Source: a virus
Strand: one strand, 5' to 3'
IMG/VR virus record: IMGVR_UViG_3300029268_000006
Span: 1 to 64,000 of that record
DNA: 64,000 nt
Positions 33,563-42,193 of the stretch are shown here, in pieces. Made by a program: the position numbers and the translations under genes. Under the pieces are notes generated by a model that saw only the letters and a list, made by a program, of their open reading frames with translations, made no database searches and was not told where the DNA came from. How positions within the stretch are numbered: position 1 is the first letter of the stretch; each line of letters opens with the position of its first letter.

Positions 33563-34558
33563 ATGATATTAGATGAATTTGTTTTAATGTATTGGAATAA
33601 TTATGATAAAAAATATTATGTTGATAAAGGATATGTTTTCACAAAAAGATTTGATAAATTTGAAGTAAATATTAAAGATTTAATGTTGTGTAGTAACTTG
33701 AAGATAAATGTTAAATGCGATATTTGTGGTAAAGAAAAACTATTATCATATCGTAAATATTTAAAAAATATGAATAATGGTGATTATTATTCTTGTTCTC
33801 AGAAATGTTCTCATAATAAATCTAAACAAACTAGTTTAAAAAATTATGGAGTGGAACATTATTTACAATCTGATATTGGTATAAAAAGAATACAAAATAC
33901 ATGTTTGGAAAGATATGGATTTGAAAATGTATCTAAAAACAATGAAATAAAAAAAAGGAAAAAACAAACTTGTTTAAAAAATTATGGAACTGAATATCCA
34001 AGTCAATCGAAAGAAATACAAGAAAGATATAAACAAACTTGTTTAAAAAAATATGGTTGCGAATGGCCTTGGTTAAATATAGAAGTGAAAGAAAAAGTTG
34101 AAAATACTATGTTAAAAAAATATGGAACAAAAAACCCAACACAAAACATAAATATAATGAATAGTATAATTCAAACACAAATAGATAAATATGGTGAAAT
34201 TTGGAAAAATCATGTTCCTAGATATAATCCAAATTCAATAATGTATTTAGATTTAATATCAAAAAAATTAAATATACCAATTCAGCATGCTTTAAATGGT
34301 GGTGAAAAGAAATTCATAAAATATTGGATAGATGGATATATTGATAAATATAATATATGTATTGAATGGGATGAAGAATGTCATAATTTAGAAAATGATA
34401 AAAAAAGAGATGAATATTTAAAAGATAATTTTAATTGTAAAATGATAAGAATTAGACAAAAAACATTTCTTAAAAATATAGATATTGAAATTGAAAAAAT
34501 AGTTGATGAAATAAATGATTATATTTTATCATTAAAATCGTATGAAAAGAAAAAATAA
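33563..34558 (+). CDS. Putative homing endonuclease (PD-(D/E)XK-like) with YG-repeat modules
   Basis: 331 residues. N-terminal Cys motif 'VKCDICGKEKLLSYRKYL...CSQKC', then four to five 'K.TCLKKYGTEYPSQS'-type modules, then a nuclease-like end 'YWIDGYIDKYNICIEWDEEC' with 'NCKMIRIRQKTF'. The module order is that of the Vsr-like homing enzymes, but the catalytic core is shorter and variant. Just upstream (33437-33512) 'FSDFTNESPELITEIF' looks like a fragment of a disrupted gene. Confidence 0.6.
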   Translation: MILDEFVLMYWNNYDKKYYVDKGYVFTKRFDKFEVNIKDLMLCSNLKINVKCDICGKEKLLSYRKYLKNMNNGDYYSCSQKCSHNKSKQTSLKNYGVEHYLQSDIGIKRIQNTCLERYGFENVSKNNEIKKRKKQTCLKNYGTEYPSQSKEIQERYKQTCLKKYGCEWPWLNIEVKEKVENTMLKKYGTKNPTQNINIMNSIIQTQIDKYGEIWKNHVPRYNPNSIMYLDLISKKLNIPIQHALNGGEKKFIKYWIDGYIDKYNICIEWDEECHNLENDKKRDEYLKDNFNCKMIRIRQKTFLKNIDIEIEKIVDEINDYILSLKSYEKKK

Positions 34559-34590
34559 AAAAGGGATGAAAATAAATTTCATCCCCTTTT
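34557..34590. terminator. Bidirectional terminator between endonuclease and Ro60 gene
   Basis: AAAAGGGATGAAA, 5-nt loop, TTTCATCCCCTTTT. It ends both convergent genes. A second stem, CTGTTCAT/ATGAACAG, follows at about 34606-34626. Confidence 0.8.
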
Positions 34591-34644
34591 GTTCATTTTT
34601 TTCATCTGTTCATTGATAATGAACAGTAGATTAAAATGAACAGT

Positions 34645-36252
34645 TTAGATTTCAACTGCTTCAATCTTGTGAATCAAAGCCTGACGATCTTGTTCCAACA
34701 TTTTCATTAAATCGAAAACTTTATCTGAAAATCCAGCCAAAGCGTAAACTTTGTTTTCTGGGAATTGTAAAGTTCCGTAACCTTTAAGGTCAATAGAATA
34801 GATATGAGACTGACATTTATACTTTTTACAGTATTCTTTGAAAGTTGTTGTTGGTGCGTGATATCCAACCCAACCTTGTTCATCAGATAAAATAATTATT
34901 CTATCGTAAGCTTTATTGGCTTTTTGAAAGATACTATGGAAATTAGTACCAGCACAAGCGAACTTGTAAATGTTTGTAATAGTCATCAAACTATCAGATG
35001 GGTTATAGTTTTTGTATTCTGCATGATCATCAAATCTCATCAAATCACAACCATTACGTTTTGCGATAGCGGCTGCGAATTGTGCACCAGCTTCAGCACA
35101 ACTAATTGTACTTTTTGCTACTTTATTTGATGTCATAGAACCAGATGTATCTAAAACAACCAATGTTTCACCATCAAATTTCGGAATATTATTAAGTGAA
35201 ATTTCAGTAGCTTCGTTGATGGCAGTTAGAACTTTTCTGTATTTAGAATCCGAAGTACCAAGACTTTGTAATTCTTTGTAAGCTACAAGAAATCTGAATG
35301 GTAAAACCAATGATTTCTTAATTAACTTTTCATCAGTTAAAAGTTCACAAGCGACATCAATCATTTCCGGTGCTTGTTCAACAATGTTTCTTAGGTTACG
35401 AAGTAAAGCGAAGTAACCGATTTTACGTTCACTAAGAAGCTTTGTCCAAGCGTCTTTTTTAAGGTCTTGTTTTTCATCTTCATTGTTAGCTATTTGACCA
35501 GCTTTTGACAATTCAGATTCCCAAGTGTCTTTACTACGAAGTAAATCAATTACAAGTGCTTCAAGAGCGTGAATTTTGATAGTTCCACCTTCTTGTGATT
35601 TAACCCAATTAAGTTTCTTTTCAATTTCTTTCTTATCTTCAGCTTTCTTTTTCAAAGATAATTTCTTGTTAAGTATGTCAATGTATTCTTGACGATTAAC
35701 AGTTACCAAAAATTTATCACCCTGTGTTGGTACTGGGTGTACCAAGTTGGCAATATCAACTAATTTGAAGTCTTTACCTTCACCTCTCCATTTTCCAAGT
35801 TGGTATGCATCGAATCTTGAAATAGCTTCAGCGAAGCCTTTTTTCATCGAATTGGTAATTTTGTTGTCTTTCTTTTTCATGTAGTAAGCCAAGATTTCCA
35901 TCATATCATCCGGTCTACGGACAATTTTGTTATAGAAATTTTTTGCCCAAGGTAAGTTGGACAAATATTTAGCCAATTCAGCAGCTGTAATATGTGATAT
36001 GGATCTCATACCAAATTCATTACGGGCATAAAGTGCAGATTTAGCTACAAAATCCGGTTGTGTCTTACCAATAAGATCAATCAATCTGTTATTGGTTTGT
36101 TCTTCAGTTTCGTAAAAAGAATTCTGTACAAAGGATGTTAACAAAATAGAAACTAATTCTAATTTATTTGATTCTTTGTAGGCTTCACCACCTGCTAAGT
36201 TAACAGTTTTTTCTGCTTTGTAAGCAACTTTTTTTTCATTGAATTTTGACAT
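34645..36252 (-). CDS. rsr: Ro60/TROVE-domain RNA-binding protein (Rsr-like)
   Basis: 535 residues. The N-terminal ~330 residues form the HEAT-like TROVE ring ('SKFNEKKVAYKAEKTVNLAG', 'YARNEFGMRSISHITAAEL', 'GYFALLRNLRNIVEQAPEMI'). The C-terminal vWA domain has the MIDAS motif 'LVVLDTSGSMTSNKVAKST' and 'AGTNFHSIF'. Ro60 proteins bind misfolded RNAs and small Y RNAs; in bacteria they work with exoribonucleases. A few phages carry them. The gene has a GGA-containing ribosome site 8 nt upstream of its ATG and, ~50 nt further up, the terminator of a separate structured RNA. Higher GC than its neighbours suggests transfer. Confidence 0.88.
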   Translation of the reverse strand: MSKFNEKKVAYKAEKTVNLAGGEAYKESNKLELVSILLTSFVQNSFYETEEQTNNRLIDLIGKTQPDFVAKSALYARNEFGMRSISHITAAELAKYLSNLPWAKNFYNKIVRRPDDMMEILAYYMKKKDNKITNSMKKGFAEAISRFDAYQLGKWRGEGKDFKLVDIANLVHPVPTQGDKFLVTVNRQEYIDILNKKLSLKKKAEDKKEIEKKLNWVKSQEGGTIKIHALEALVIDLLRSKDTWESELSKAGQIANNEDEKQDLKKDAWTKLLSERKIGYFALLRNLRNIVEQAPEMIDVACELLTDEKLIKKSLVLPFRFLVAYKELQSLGTSDSKYRKVLTAINEATEISLNNIPKFDGETLVVLDTSGSMTSNKVAKSTISCAEAGAQFAAAIAKRNGCDLMRFDDHAEYKNYNPSDSLMTITNIYKFACAGTNFHSIFQKANKAYDRIIILSDEQGWVGYHAPTTTFKEYCKKYKCQSHIYSIDLKGYGTLQFPENKVYALAGFSDKVFDLMKMLEQDRQALIHKIEAVEI

Positions 36253-36300
36253 AATAATCCTTTCTTTTTTATTTTTTGTTTGTTTGTAATTTAAAGTTAA

Positions 36301-36640
36301 AAAAAAAAGGGACTATCGAAATAAATTTCAGTAGCCCCTTTTGGTGACATTCATTTCTGAATGTCTTAATCTATAGATGAAGAAAACGATAAGTGAGATG
36401 TGAAATTTAGGTTTTCACTAAAATGAAAGATTTATCATCTTTCATATTCAACCCCGATTTTGGGTTAATTGGAACCTTGACTTTTTGGATGTCAAATCCT
36501 CGGTTTTAGGTAGAACCGAACCACCTGTTATCACCTTATTGGTGATAACGTTTCTGATGCCCGAAGGCTTCTTCCATAATTGTCGAAGTAACACTCAATC
36601 TTACTATCATCAGTAAATATTATAAGGAGTAAATCTAAAA
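36301..36640 (-). ncRNA. Highly structured ncRNA upstream of Ro60, Y-RNA-like candidate
   Basis: On the minus strand a dense series of stems ends in a true terminator just before the Ro60 gene. The stems are TTACT/AGTAA (36601-36616), GCC-TTCG-GGC (36559-36568), GTTATCACC/GGTGATAAC (36527-36549), a 6-bp stem with 7-nt loop TTCGGTT (36508-36526, T-arm-like), a TTGAC/GTCAA plus AACC/GGTT bent stem (36473-36505), AACCC/GGGTT (36450-36466), ATGAAAGAT/ATCTTTCAT (36423-36445) and GACATTCA-GAAA-TGAATGTC (36346-36365). The terminator (36309-36338) is followed by ten T. No ORF is present. Bacterial Y RNAs are encoded beside rsr and mimic tRNA arms, which fits. The ~320-nt length is larger than usual. 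Confidence 0.6.
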
Positions 36641-36789
36641 TAACTTTTTTTCATTTCCTACGAAGTAAGTTATTTTATCACTACCTTTTTTAAAAATCAT
36701 TAAAATTAAGAACGTTTGTTTTATTTATATTTCAAAAAAACATAAAAGTTTAAAAAATTGTAAAGATATTTTTTTAAGAGTTTTGATAA
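36641..36789. other. Non-coding stretch between the two structured RNAs
   Basis: No ORF. AAATAACTT...AAGTTATTT can pair over about 36638-36685. The rest is A/T-rich without clear signals; 36863-36955 is likewise empty. Confidence 0.4.
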
Positions 36790-36862
36790 AAAGCGACTTT
36801 TTGGTGCTTTCTATTGGAGTCGAACCAATTAGAACCGAAGTATCTCTTAAAATTGCTATTAC
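36790..36862 (-). ncRNA. tRNA T-arm-like element with 3' CCA
   Basis: The minus strand reads ATTGG-TTCGACT-CCAAT, a perfect tRNA T-arm, followed by 'AGAAAGCA' and CCA (ending 36802) and then an AAAAAG/CTTTTT stem. Just before it is an ACTTCGGT stem-loop. No matching 5' acceptor strand, D-arm or anticodon arm is found, so it is not a complete tRNA. The decamer TTCGGTTCTA is shared with the larger ncRNA downstream. Confidence 0.4.
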
Positions 36863-36955
36863 AACATTTATTTTATATATTTGTCAAAAAAAGTCTATTT
36901 TTTCCATTTTTGATAAATATACATCTTTTTTATTAAGAAAAAAATAAAAAGTTTA

Positions 36956-39382
36956 TTAAATATTATATTTTTTTGGCCAAAATTGTTTTTTTTGTGAATT
37001 TGGCCAAAATAATGGATTTTTATTTTCATCATCATTTTTTCTAAATGGGTCAGGTTCTCTCCAAGGATTTCGTTTAAATATTTCGTTTGAATCATCTTCT
37101 CTCCAAGGATTATTTGGTTTAATAGAATTTATTTGTGACATCACATCAACTTTATTTATGAATTGTTTTCTAGCTAATCTGAATGATTTGTAGTTTATTG
37201 TATTTTCAAGTGGTGCAGTTTCTAAGAAATTTTTAACAATTTCTTTTTCTATATCTGTTGCATTAAAGTCAATATAAGTGTCAATTATATTTTTCCAATC
37301 AATATGACTATAAATAGTTGCCAAGTTTATAATTGACATCACACAGTCATCAGTACCACTTTGAGATTTATATGTCACTTCACCATTTGCCAATTCTTTT
37401 TTGGAGAATGAACTTAATTCTATTATGGTTCCACTGTGATGTAATACCATCGCGTCTTTTTTGATACAATCTTGAAAATCTTTTATCATTAGTTTCTTGC
37501 CTTTTTCTCCACTTTTCACAAGGAAACCAACAGTTAGGTAAGTATCAGTTTCATTTTGTTTGTAACGAACAAATACCGAATCACCATAATTGTTGATATC
37601 ATTAAATACATGTTTCATATTATCTAGAAGTCTATCACCCAGATTTTTATTTTTTTCAAGAACTATTTTTACTTTTTCAGAATCGAATAATTCAAATCCT
37701 ATTAAATATAATATATGTGATATTTCATTTGCGTTATAAATATTATTTTGAAAAACACCAATTTGTTCCAATTTAAATAAATCATATTTGCTTTCATACA
37801 TTAGTCTTTTTCTATTTATAATATCTTTATCTTTCATCATTAATCTAAAAATATTTATCACAGTGTAATTTTGTGCAAGTCCTTCACCCATGTCAATTCC
37901 TATAAATATATTATAATTTTTTACTTGTCTAATATCAAATAGATCCGGTCTATTTTTTATCCATTTTAAATCTGTATAAGGAAATTTTAATTTATTTTCA
38001 AATTGTGGTATTTCTTTATATTCAAATGGTGTTTCATTATTAGTTAAACTTTCAAATATAATACTATCAAATAATAAATTTTGATCTGTTATAAATTGAA
38101 GTCCGTATTCTTGTTTGAATTTATCTTCACCACCTATAAGATTTGTTTCTTCTTCTTCCCAATTAGAAATATATGCAATTTCAGTAAAAGGAATTTCACT
38201 TTCAAATTCCATATTGTCATCTCTTGTTTCTAAATTTGTTGCAATTCTTAATGAACGGATACTGGAAATATCAGATTGAAGTGATGGGGTTATTTCATCA
38301 TCTTCGTAAAATTTAATATGATGTATAGCTATACCATCAAGTACCTTATCATAAAGTTTATAACCCAATTCATTTCTCAAATAATTCAAAACATAACCTT
38401 CAGTTAATCCGTGTTTTTTGAGTTTGTCGTCAATGAATTTTATTTTAGTATCCCTCCTACCTTTTATTTGATACCAATAAACTTTAAGTGCTTTATATGG
38501 GTTTTTATGTGGATCACCTTCTGGTAATTCGGCATCTCTTAATAATTCAAAGAATAAATTTCTACCGTCCGGGGTTGATGTAATAATAATTTTTGAATTT
38601 GTAATTGATGATACAGTTGGTACAACGGATGAATAATAAGCTCTAATTATATTATCTGGAATTTTAGCAAACTCATCGAGATATAGTAAATCTATTGTAA
38701 AACCAATGGCCGGTTCTTTGGATCTATTTTGTGTTTGTATTCTACTACCATTTTCAAAAGATAGTGATCTTTCGTTCCAGTTGTTTATACCGGCCTTTAA
38801 GTAGAATGGTAATAATTTATATATGTCTTTTATTTTTCTTATAATTTCTTTAACAGTATTAGATACGTTAGCAACAACCATAACCCCTTTATCTTTATTA
38901 AATAAAACAGTCCACAACATTACAATTGCAGCACTAACTGTATTTAAACTTAAAATATCATTTGTATAATAACTATGTTCATTGGATTGAATTGATAAAT
39001 CGAACATAGAAACTTTATAGTTTTGTTTAATAATAGATTTTATTTTTGATGGACCCCTTTTGGTTAAAACTATATCATCGTGTGTTAAATCTTTAACAAA
39101 TTTAATTATATGATTTTCACAAAAAACACCATGAACATCCGCACAATTTAATTTAATACCATTTTCCAATTTTAGTGTATAAAATGTATATGGTTGTGTT
39201 AAATTAATTTCTTCAATTGGAACAAAACCATAATCTGTTTCGACTAATAAATTTTCTAATGGTAAAAAATTTAATATTTTTTTTGTTTCATCATTTTCAT
39301 CTAAATCTATGTTTCTATATTCATAATTTTCTAATTTTTCAATTAAAAAATATATAATATTTCTTAATATTTTCTTAAACAT
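36956..39382 (-). CDS. terL: Large terminase, C-terminal part preceded by split-intein IntC (fractured gene)
   Basis: 808 residues. Residues 1-147 are the C-terminal intein piece. 'FLPLENLLVETDYGFVPIEE' and block B 'LENGIKLNCADVHGVFCENH' come first, then it ends 'EHSYYTNDILSLN|T' (His and terminal Asn, +1 Thr). The extein starts TVSAAIVMLWTV, completing the Walker A from the other ORF (SRQSGK|T). Walker B 'LLYLDEFAKIPD', coupling motif 'ITSTPDGRN' and nuclease residues ('IFIGIDMGEG', 'VLEKNKNLGD', 'GTDDCVMS') are present. The C-terminus carries two 'NPWRE' repeats. Trans-splicing with 41556-42089 should give a full packaging motor. Confidence 0.85.
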   Translation of the reverse strand: MFKKILRNIIYFLIEKLENYEYRNIDLDENDETKKILNFLPLENLLVETDYGFVPIEEINLTQPYTFYTLKLENGIKLNCADVHGVFCENHIIKFVKDLTHDDIVLTKRGPSKIKSIIKQNYKVSMFDLSIQSNEHSYYTNDILSLNTVSAAIVMLWTVLFNKDKGVMVVANVSNTVKEIIRKIKDIYKLLPFYLKAGINNWNERSLSFENGSRIQTQNRSKEPAIGFTIDLLYLDEFAKIPDNIIRAYYSSVVPTVSSITNSKIIITSTPDGRNLFFELLRDAELPEGDPHKNPYKALKVYWYQIKGRRDTKIKFIDDKLKKHGLTEGYVLNYLRNELGYKLYDKVLDGIAIHHIKFYEDDEITPSLQSDISSIRSLRIATNLETRDDNMEFESEIPFTEIAYISNWEEEETNLIGGEDKFKQEYGLQFITDQNLLFDSIIFESLTNNETPFEYKEIPQFENKLKFPYTDLKWIKNRPDLFDIRQVKNYNIFIGIDMGEGLAQNYTVINIFRLMMKDKDIINRKRLMYESKYDLFKLEQIGVFQNNIYNANEISHILYLIGFELFDSEKVKIVLEKNKNLGDRLLDNMKHVFNDINNYGDSVFVRYKQNETDTYLTVGFLVKSGEKGKKLMIKDFQDCIKKDAMVLHHSGTIIELSSFSKKELANGEVTYKSQSGTDDCVMSIINLATIYSHIDWKNIIDTYIDFNATDIEKEIVKNFLETAPLENTINYKSFRLARKQFINKVDVMSQINSIKPNNPWREDDSNEIFKRNPWREPDPFRKNDDENKNPLFWPNSQKKQFWPKKYNI

Positions 39383-40520
39383 TTTTATTTTTTATTAATT
39401 TTAAAATAATAGATTTTATATATTTATTATTATTTTTCCATTCTTTTTCCCATACATGTATTAAATTGATATTTTTATTTTTACAATTATTTGTTTTATC
39501 ATTATGATAATTTTCATTTTTATAGATATTACTATGCCAATAATCACCGTTATATTCAAATGCTAAATTTAAATCTGGTAAATAAATGTCTAATTCTTTA
39601 CCATTTAATATTTTTCTATCATTTTTAATTATTACCCCTTTATAATTTTCTTTTATGAATTTAAATAATTTTCTTTCACCGTCTGATGTTAAAGAATGTT
39701 CTGGATAACATATTGTACATGTTGTTATGTTATGTGACAACCTATTATGAAATAAATTAATATTTATTTCATAATTATGTCCTTCTTCACAACAACAGAA
39801 ATATTTTTTATTTTCGTAATCTATTTTTTTAATAAATAAATATTTAGATAACATTTTTTTATTATAATATTTTTGTGTTTTTTCTTTATGTTCTGGTAAT
39901 TGTGATACATTTTCAATATTATATTTTGTTTTACATGTTTTTTTAATTTTTATAATGTTATTGTAATTTTCATTATCATATTTTTTGTTTTTTGTATTTT
40001 TCGCTTTTTCAACAAAAAATGAATTTTGTGCTGGTCTATCACAATTGTATTTTTCATTATTTGTTTTTATAGATTTTTGTAAAATTTCTTTATTTTGTTG
40101 TGGATAGTCACAATCATATTTTTCATTATTTGTTAATTTAATTTTATTTTTAATTTCTTCATTTTGAAAAACATTTTCAAATCCATAAATTTCCAAATTT
40201 GTTTTTTTACATTTATTTCTATTATTATAAGTTTTATTATTATATTTTTTTTGACATGTTAATTTGTTTTTAATGGATGAACATTTGTGACAAGTATATA
40301 AATTATATTTATTAAAATTATTATTATAACTTTGATAAGATATAATTTTTTCACATCCACAAATATCACAAATTCCTGTTATTTTAACATGTGATTTTAA
40401 TGAGACGTGTTCTATTTTTATTAAAATTTCATCATTTAAATTACAAACATAACCAAAATTTCTAAATTTTTTAATTGTTTTGTCTGCAATTTTGATGTTT
40501 ACTTCTTTTTCTTTTATCAT
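39375..40520 (-). CDS. Vsr-like (EDxHD) homing endonuclease inside the terL intein break
   Basis: 381 residues. N-terminal 'ICDICGCEKIISYQSY' zinc motif, several 'NNEKYDCDYPQQNKEILQKS'-like modules, a second Cys motif, and the nuclease core 'ELDIYLPDLNLAFEYNGDYW' with 'KNINLIHVWEKEWKNN'. It overlaps the start of the IntC-terminase ORF by 8 nt, so their translation may be coupled. This is the arrangement known from fractured phage genes. Confidence 0.8.
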   Translation of the reverse strand: MIKEKEVNIKIADKTIKKFRNFGYVCNLNDEILIKIEHVSLKSHVKITGICDICGCEKIISYQSYNNNFNKYNLYTCHKCSSIKNKLTCQKKYNNKTYNNRNKCKKTNLEIYGFENVFQNEEIKNKIKLTNNEKYDCDYPQQNKEILQKSIKTNNEKYNCDRPAQNSFFVEKAKNTKNKKYDNENYNNIIKIKKTCKTKYNIENVSQLPEHKEKTQKYYNKKMLSKYLFIKKIDYENKKYFCCCEEGHNYEININLFHNRLSHNITTCTICYPEHSLTSDGERKLFKFIKENYKGVIIKNDRKILNGKELDIYLPDLNLAFEYNGDYWHSNIYKNENYHNDKTNNCKNKNINLIHVWEKEWKNNNKYIKSIILKLIKNKNV

Positions 40521-40528
40521 TTTTTATT

Positions 40529-41506
40529 TTATTTTAAAAATTTTAAACATTTTTGAATTGTTTTTTCTGGATCGTTTTTATAATCCGATTCCCATATGAT
40601 CAAAATGCTAAAATTTTTCTTTTCGGCTGCTAATATTTTTTCTTTATCGTGTTTCCAAATATCTTCGGATTTTAACCATTTTCTATATGGGTGTGGATTA
40701 TCATTATTTTTCCATTTGATTGGATTTGCGTGATACATATCACTATTAAATTCGATTATCTTTTTTTTATTTTTATCAGTAAAATCATATTGATAAAATT
40801 TATTTTTTTCAGATAAATTTTCATTTTTTTCAGATATGAAATATTCTTTGTTTTTAGTTGCAAAATAAACATTTATTCTATCTTTAATTTCATATTGTTC
40901 TAAAATATCATAGAAAAGTTTTTGAGATATTTTAGAGAACCCACATTTTAAATTTCCATTTTCCAATAAAGATTTTTGCCATTTATTTTGACGTTCATTC
41001 CATATTTTTAAACCATCAATTTCACCGTGTTTTTCTATATATTTTTCTAAAGTAAATGTTCTTTGTCTTTCAGATAATTTTTGTTTTGCATCAATTTCAT
41101 TGTATCCTTTCTTTAACCAATATTCAATTCTGGTAGATTGTTGTTCTGGTGTTATATTTTCATGAACCTTTTTTGAAAATTCAATAGCTTCATTTTCATT
41201 TTCATACTTTATAAAATTTTTTGAAAAAGGACTTCTCTGTTTTCTTTGTTCTTCTGTTGTTTTTGATTTACTGTTTGGATTTTTTTGTCCTGTTATTTTG
41301 TCTGAAAATAATTTTTTATATTTTTCTTGTTTCATGTGTAATCCACCATTTTTAGTTGTTTCTTTATAATCGGATTCTGAATATAAAGGTTCACCGGGAT
41401 ATAACTTTAAATATTCGTCTGATGTTAAACCATGTTTTTTTAAATGTCTACCATATATTCTGGTTGATTTTTTTCCACATATTTTACAAGTAATTAAATT
41501 TTCCAT
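40529..41506 (-). CDS. Second EDxHD-type homing endonuclease inside the terL intein break
   Basis: 325 residues. 'ITCKICGKKSTRIYGRHLKK' with 'HGLTSDEYLKLYPGEP' is a MucR/Ros-like zinc finger. The middle holds 'RIEYWLKKGYNEIDAKQKLS' modules. The core is 'YQYDFTDKNKKKIIEFNSDM' followed by 'YHANPIKWK' and 'NFSILIIWESDYKNDPEKTI'. Clearly related to the endonuclease in the helicase break at 62629. A late-type box is 14 nt upstream. Confidence 0.75.
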   Translation of the reverse strand: MENLITCKICGKKSTRIYGRHLKKHGLTSDEYLKLYPGEPLYSESDYKETTKNGGLHMKQEKYKKLFSDKITGQKNPNSKSKTTEEQRKQRSPFSKNFIKYENENEAIEFSKKVHENITPEQQSTRIEYWLKKGYNEIDAKQKLSERQRTFTLEKYIEKHGEIDGLKIWNERQNKWQKSLLENGNLKCGFSKISQKLFYDILEQYEIKDRINVYFATKNKEYFISEKNENLSEKNKFYQYDFTDKNKKKIIEFNSDMYHANPIKWKNNDNPHPYRKWLKSEDIWKHDKEKILAAEKKNFSILIIWESDYKNDPEKTIQKCLKFLK

Positions 41507-41555
41507 TGTTGTTTTTATTTTTATATATTAATAGCAAGCGGACAAAATGGGATAT

Positions 41556-42089
41556 TTATTCTACATATTTTAGAATTTTATAAAGAAATAATTTAGTTTT
41601 TTCAATAATGGTTAATTTTCTATATTTTTTAAGCGTTTCGTAATATAATTCACCAATTGAAATTTTAAAAATATATCCATTTTCATCTTTTAAATTTGCT
41701 AACGTATTGAAAATTAAGCACTTACCGGATTGTCTACTAGCCATTAGTATCGAATATCTGTTTTCAGTATATAATTTTATAATATCTTTTTGGTATTCAC
41801 GAAGTTTCATTTGTCCGATGCTACCATCTTCCAATTTAATTTTACAGTAGTGTTCCGCGAAGTAATATACAGATAATTTACATCTGACATATTCACGTAT
41901 CTCTTCTTCTGTCATAGCGAATTTTAATCCCGGTCTTCTAATACCCGGATTATTCTTAAACCACAGTCTTTCAGTTAGTTTAAGTGGTAATGCTAATCTT
42001 TCTTTCTCTTGAATTTCTTTAACTTTTTCAGTAGTTAATATGTGACTTTGATCAATATTTTTATTTTTGGGTGATGTTGTTTTTGCCAT
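41556..42089 (-). CDS. terL: Large terminase, N-terminal part ending in split-intein IntN (fractured gene)
   Basis: 177 residues. Residues 1-123 are terminase ('LKLTERLWFKNNPGIRRPG', 'IKLEDGSIGQMKLREYQKDI', then Walker A 'SILMASRQSGK'). At residue 124 the intein begins, 'CLIFNTLANLKDENGYIFKI', and stops after ~54 residues. That is far shorter than a canonical ~100-residue IntN, so this is an atypical early split, as in the AceL-TerL type. The cut falls between Lys and Thr of the ATP-binding loop, so the unspliced halves should be inactive. Confidence 0.87.
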   Translation of the reverse strand: MAKTTSPKNKNIDQSHILTTEKVKEIQEKERLALPLKLTERLWFKNNPGIRRPGLKFAMTEEEIREYVRCKLSVYYFAEHYCKIKLEDGSIGQMKLREYQKDIIKLYTENRYSILMASRQSGKCLIFNTLANLKDENGYIFKISIGELYYETLKKYRKLTIIEKTKLFLYKILKYVE

Positions 42090-42117
42090 AATTGTATTTA
42101 TTTCTTTTTCAACGTAT

Positions 42118-42130
42118 TATATATATTAAA
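42118..42130 (-). promoter_or_regulatory. Candidate phage late promoter before terL-N
   Basis: Minus-strand TTTAATATATATA, 28 nt before the ATG at 42089. Confidence 0.4.
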
Positions 42131-42193
42131 TTTTTAATGTCATTTTTTTAAACTTAATTTCATATTTTATTTATAAAAAAATAAAAATTATTA

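Noticed and set aside
36790-36880. Complete tRNA gene
   Set aside because: Only the T-arm and CCA are present; I found no 5' strand complementary to AGAAAGC and no anticodon arm.
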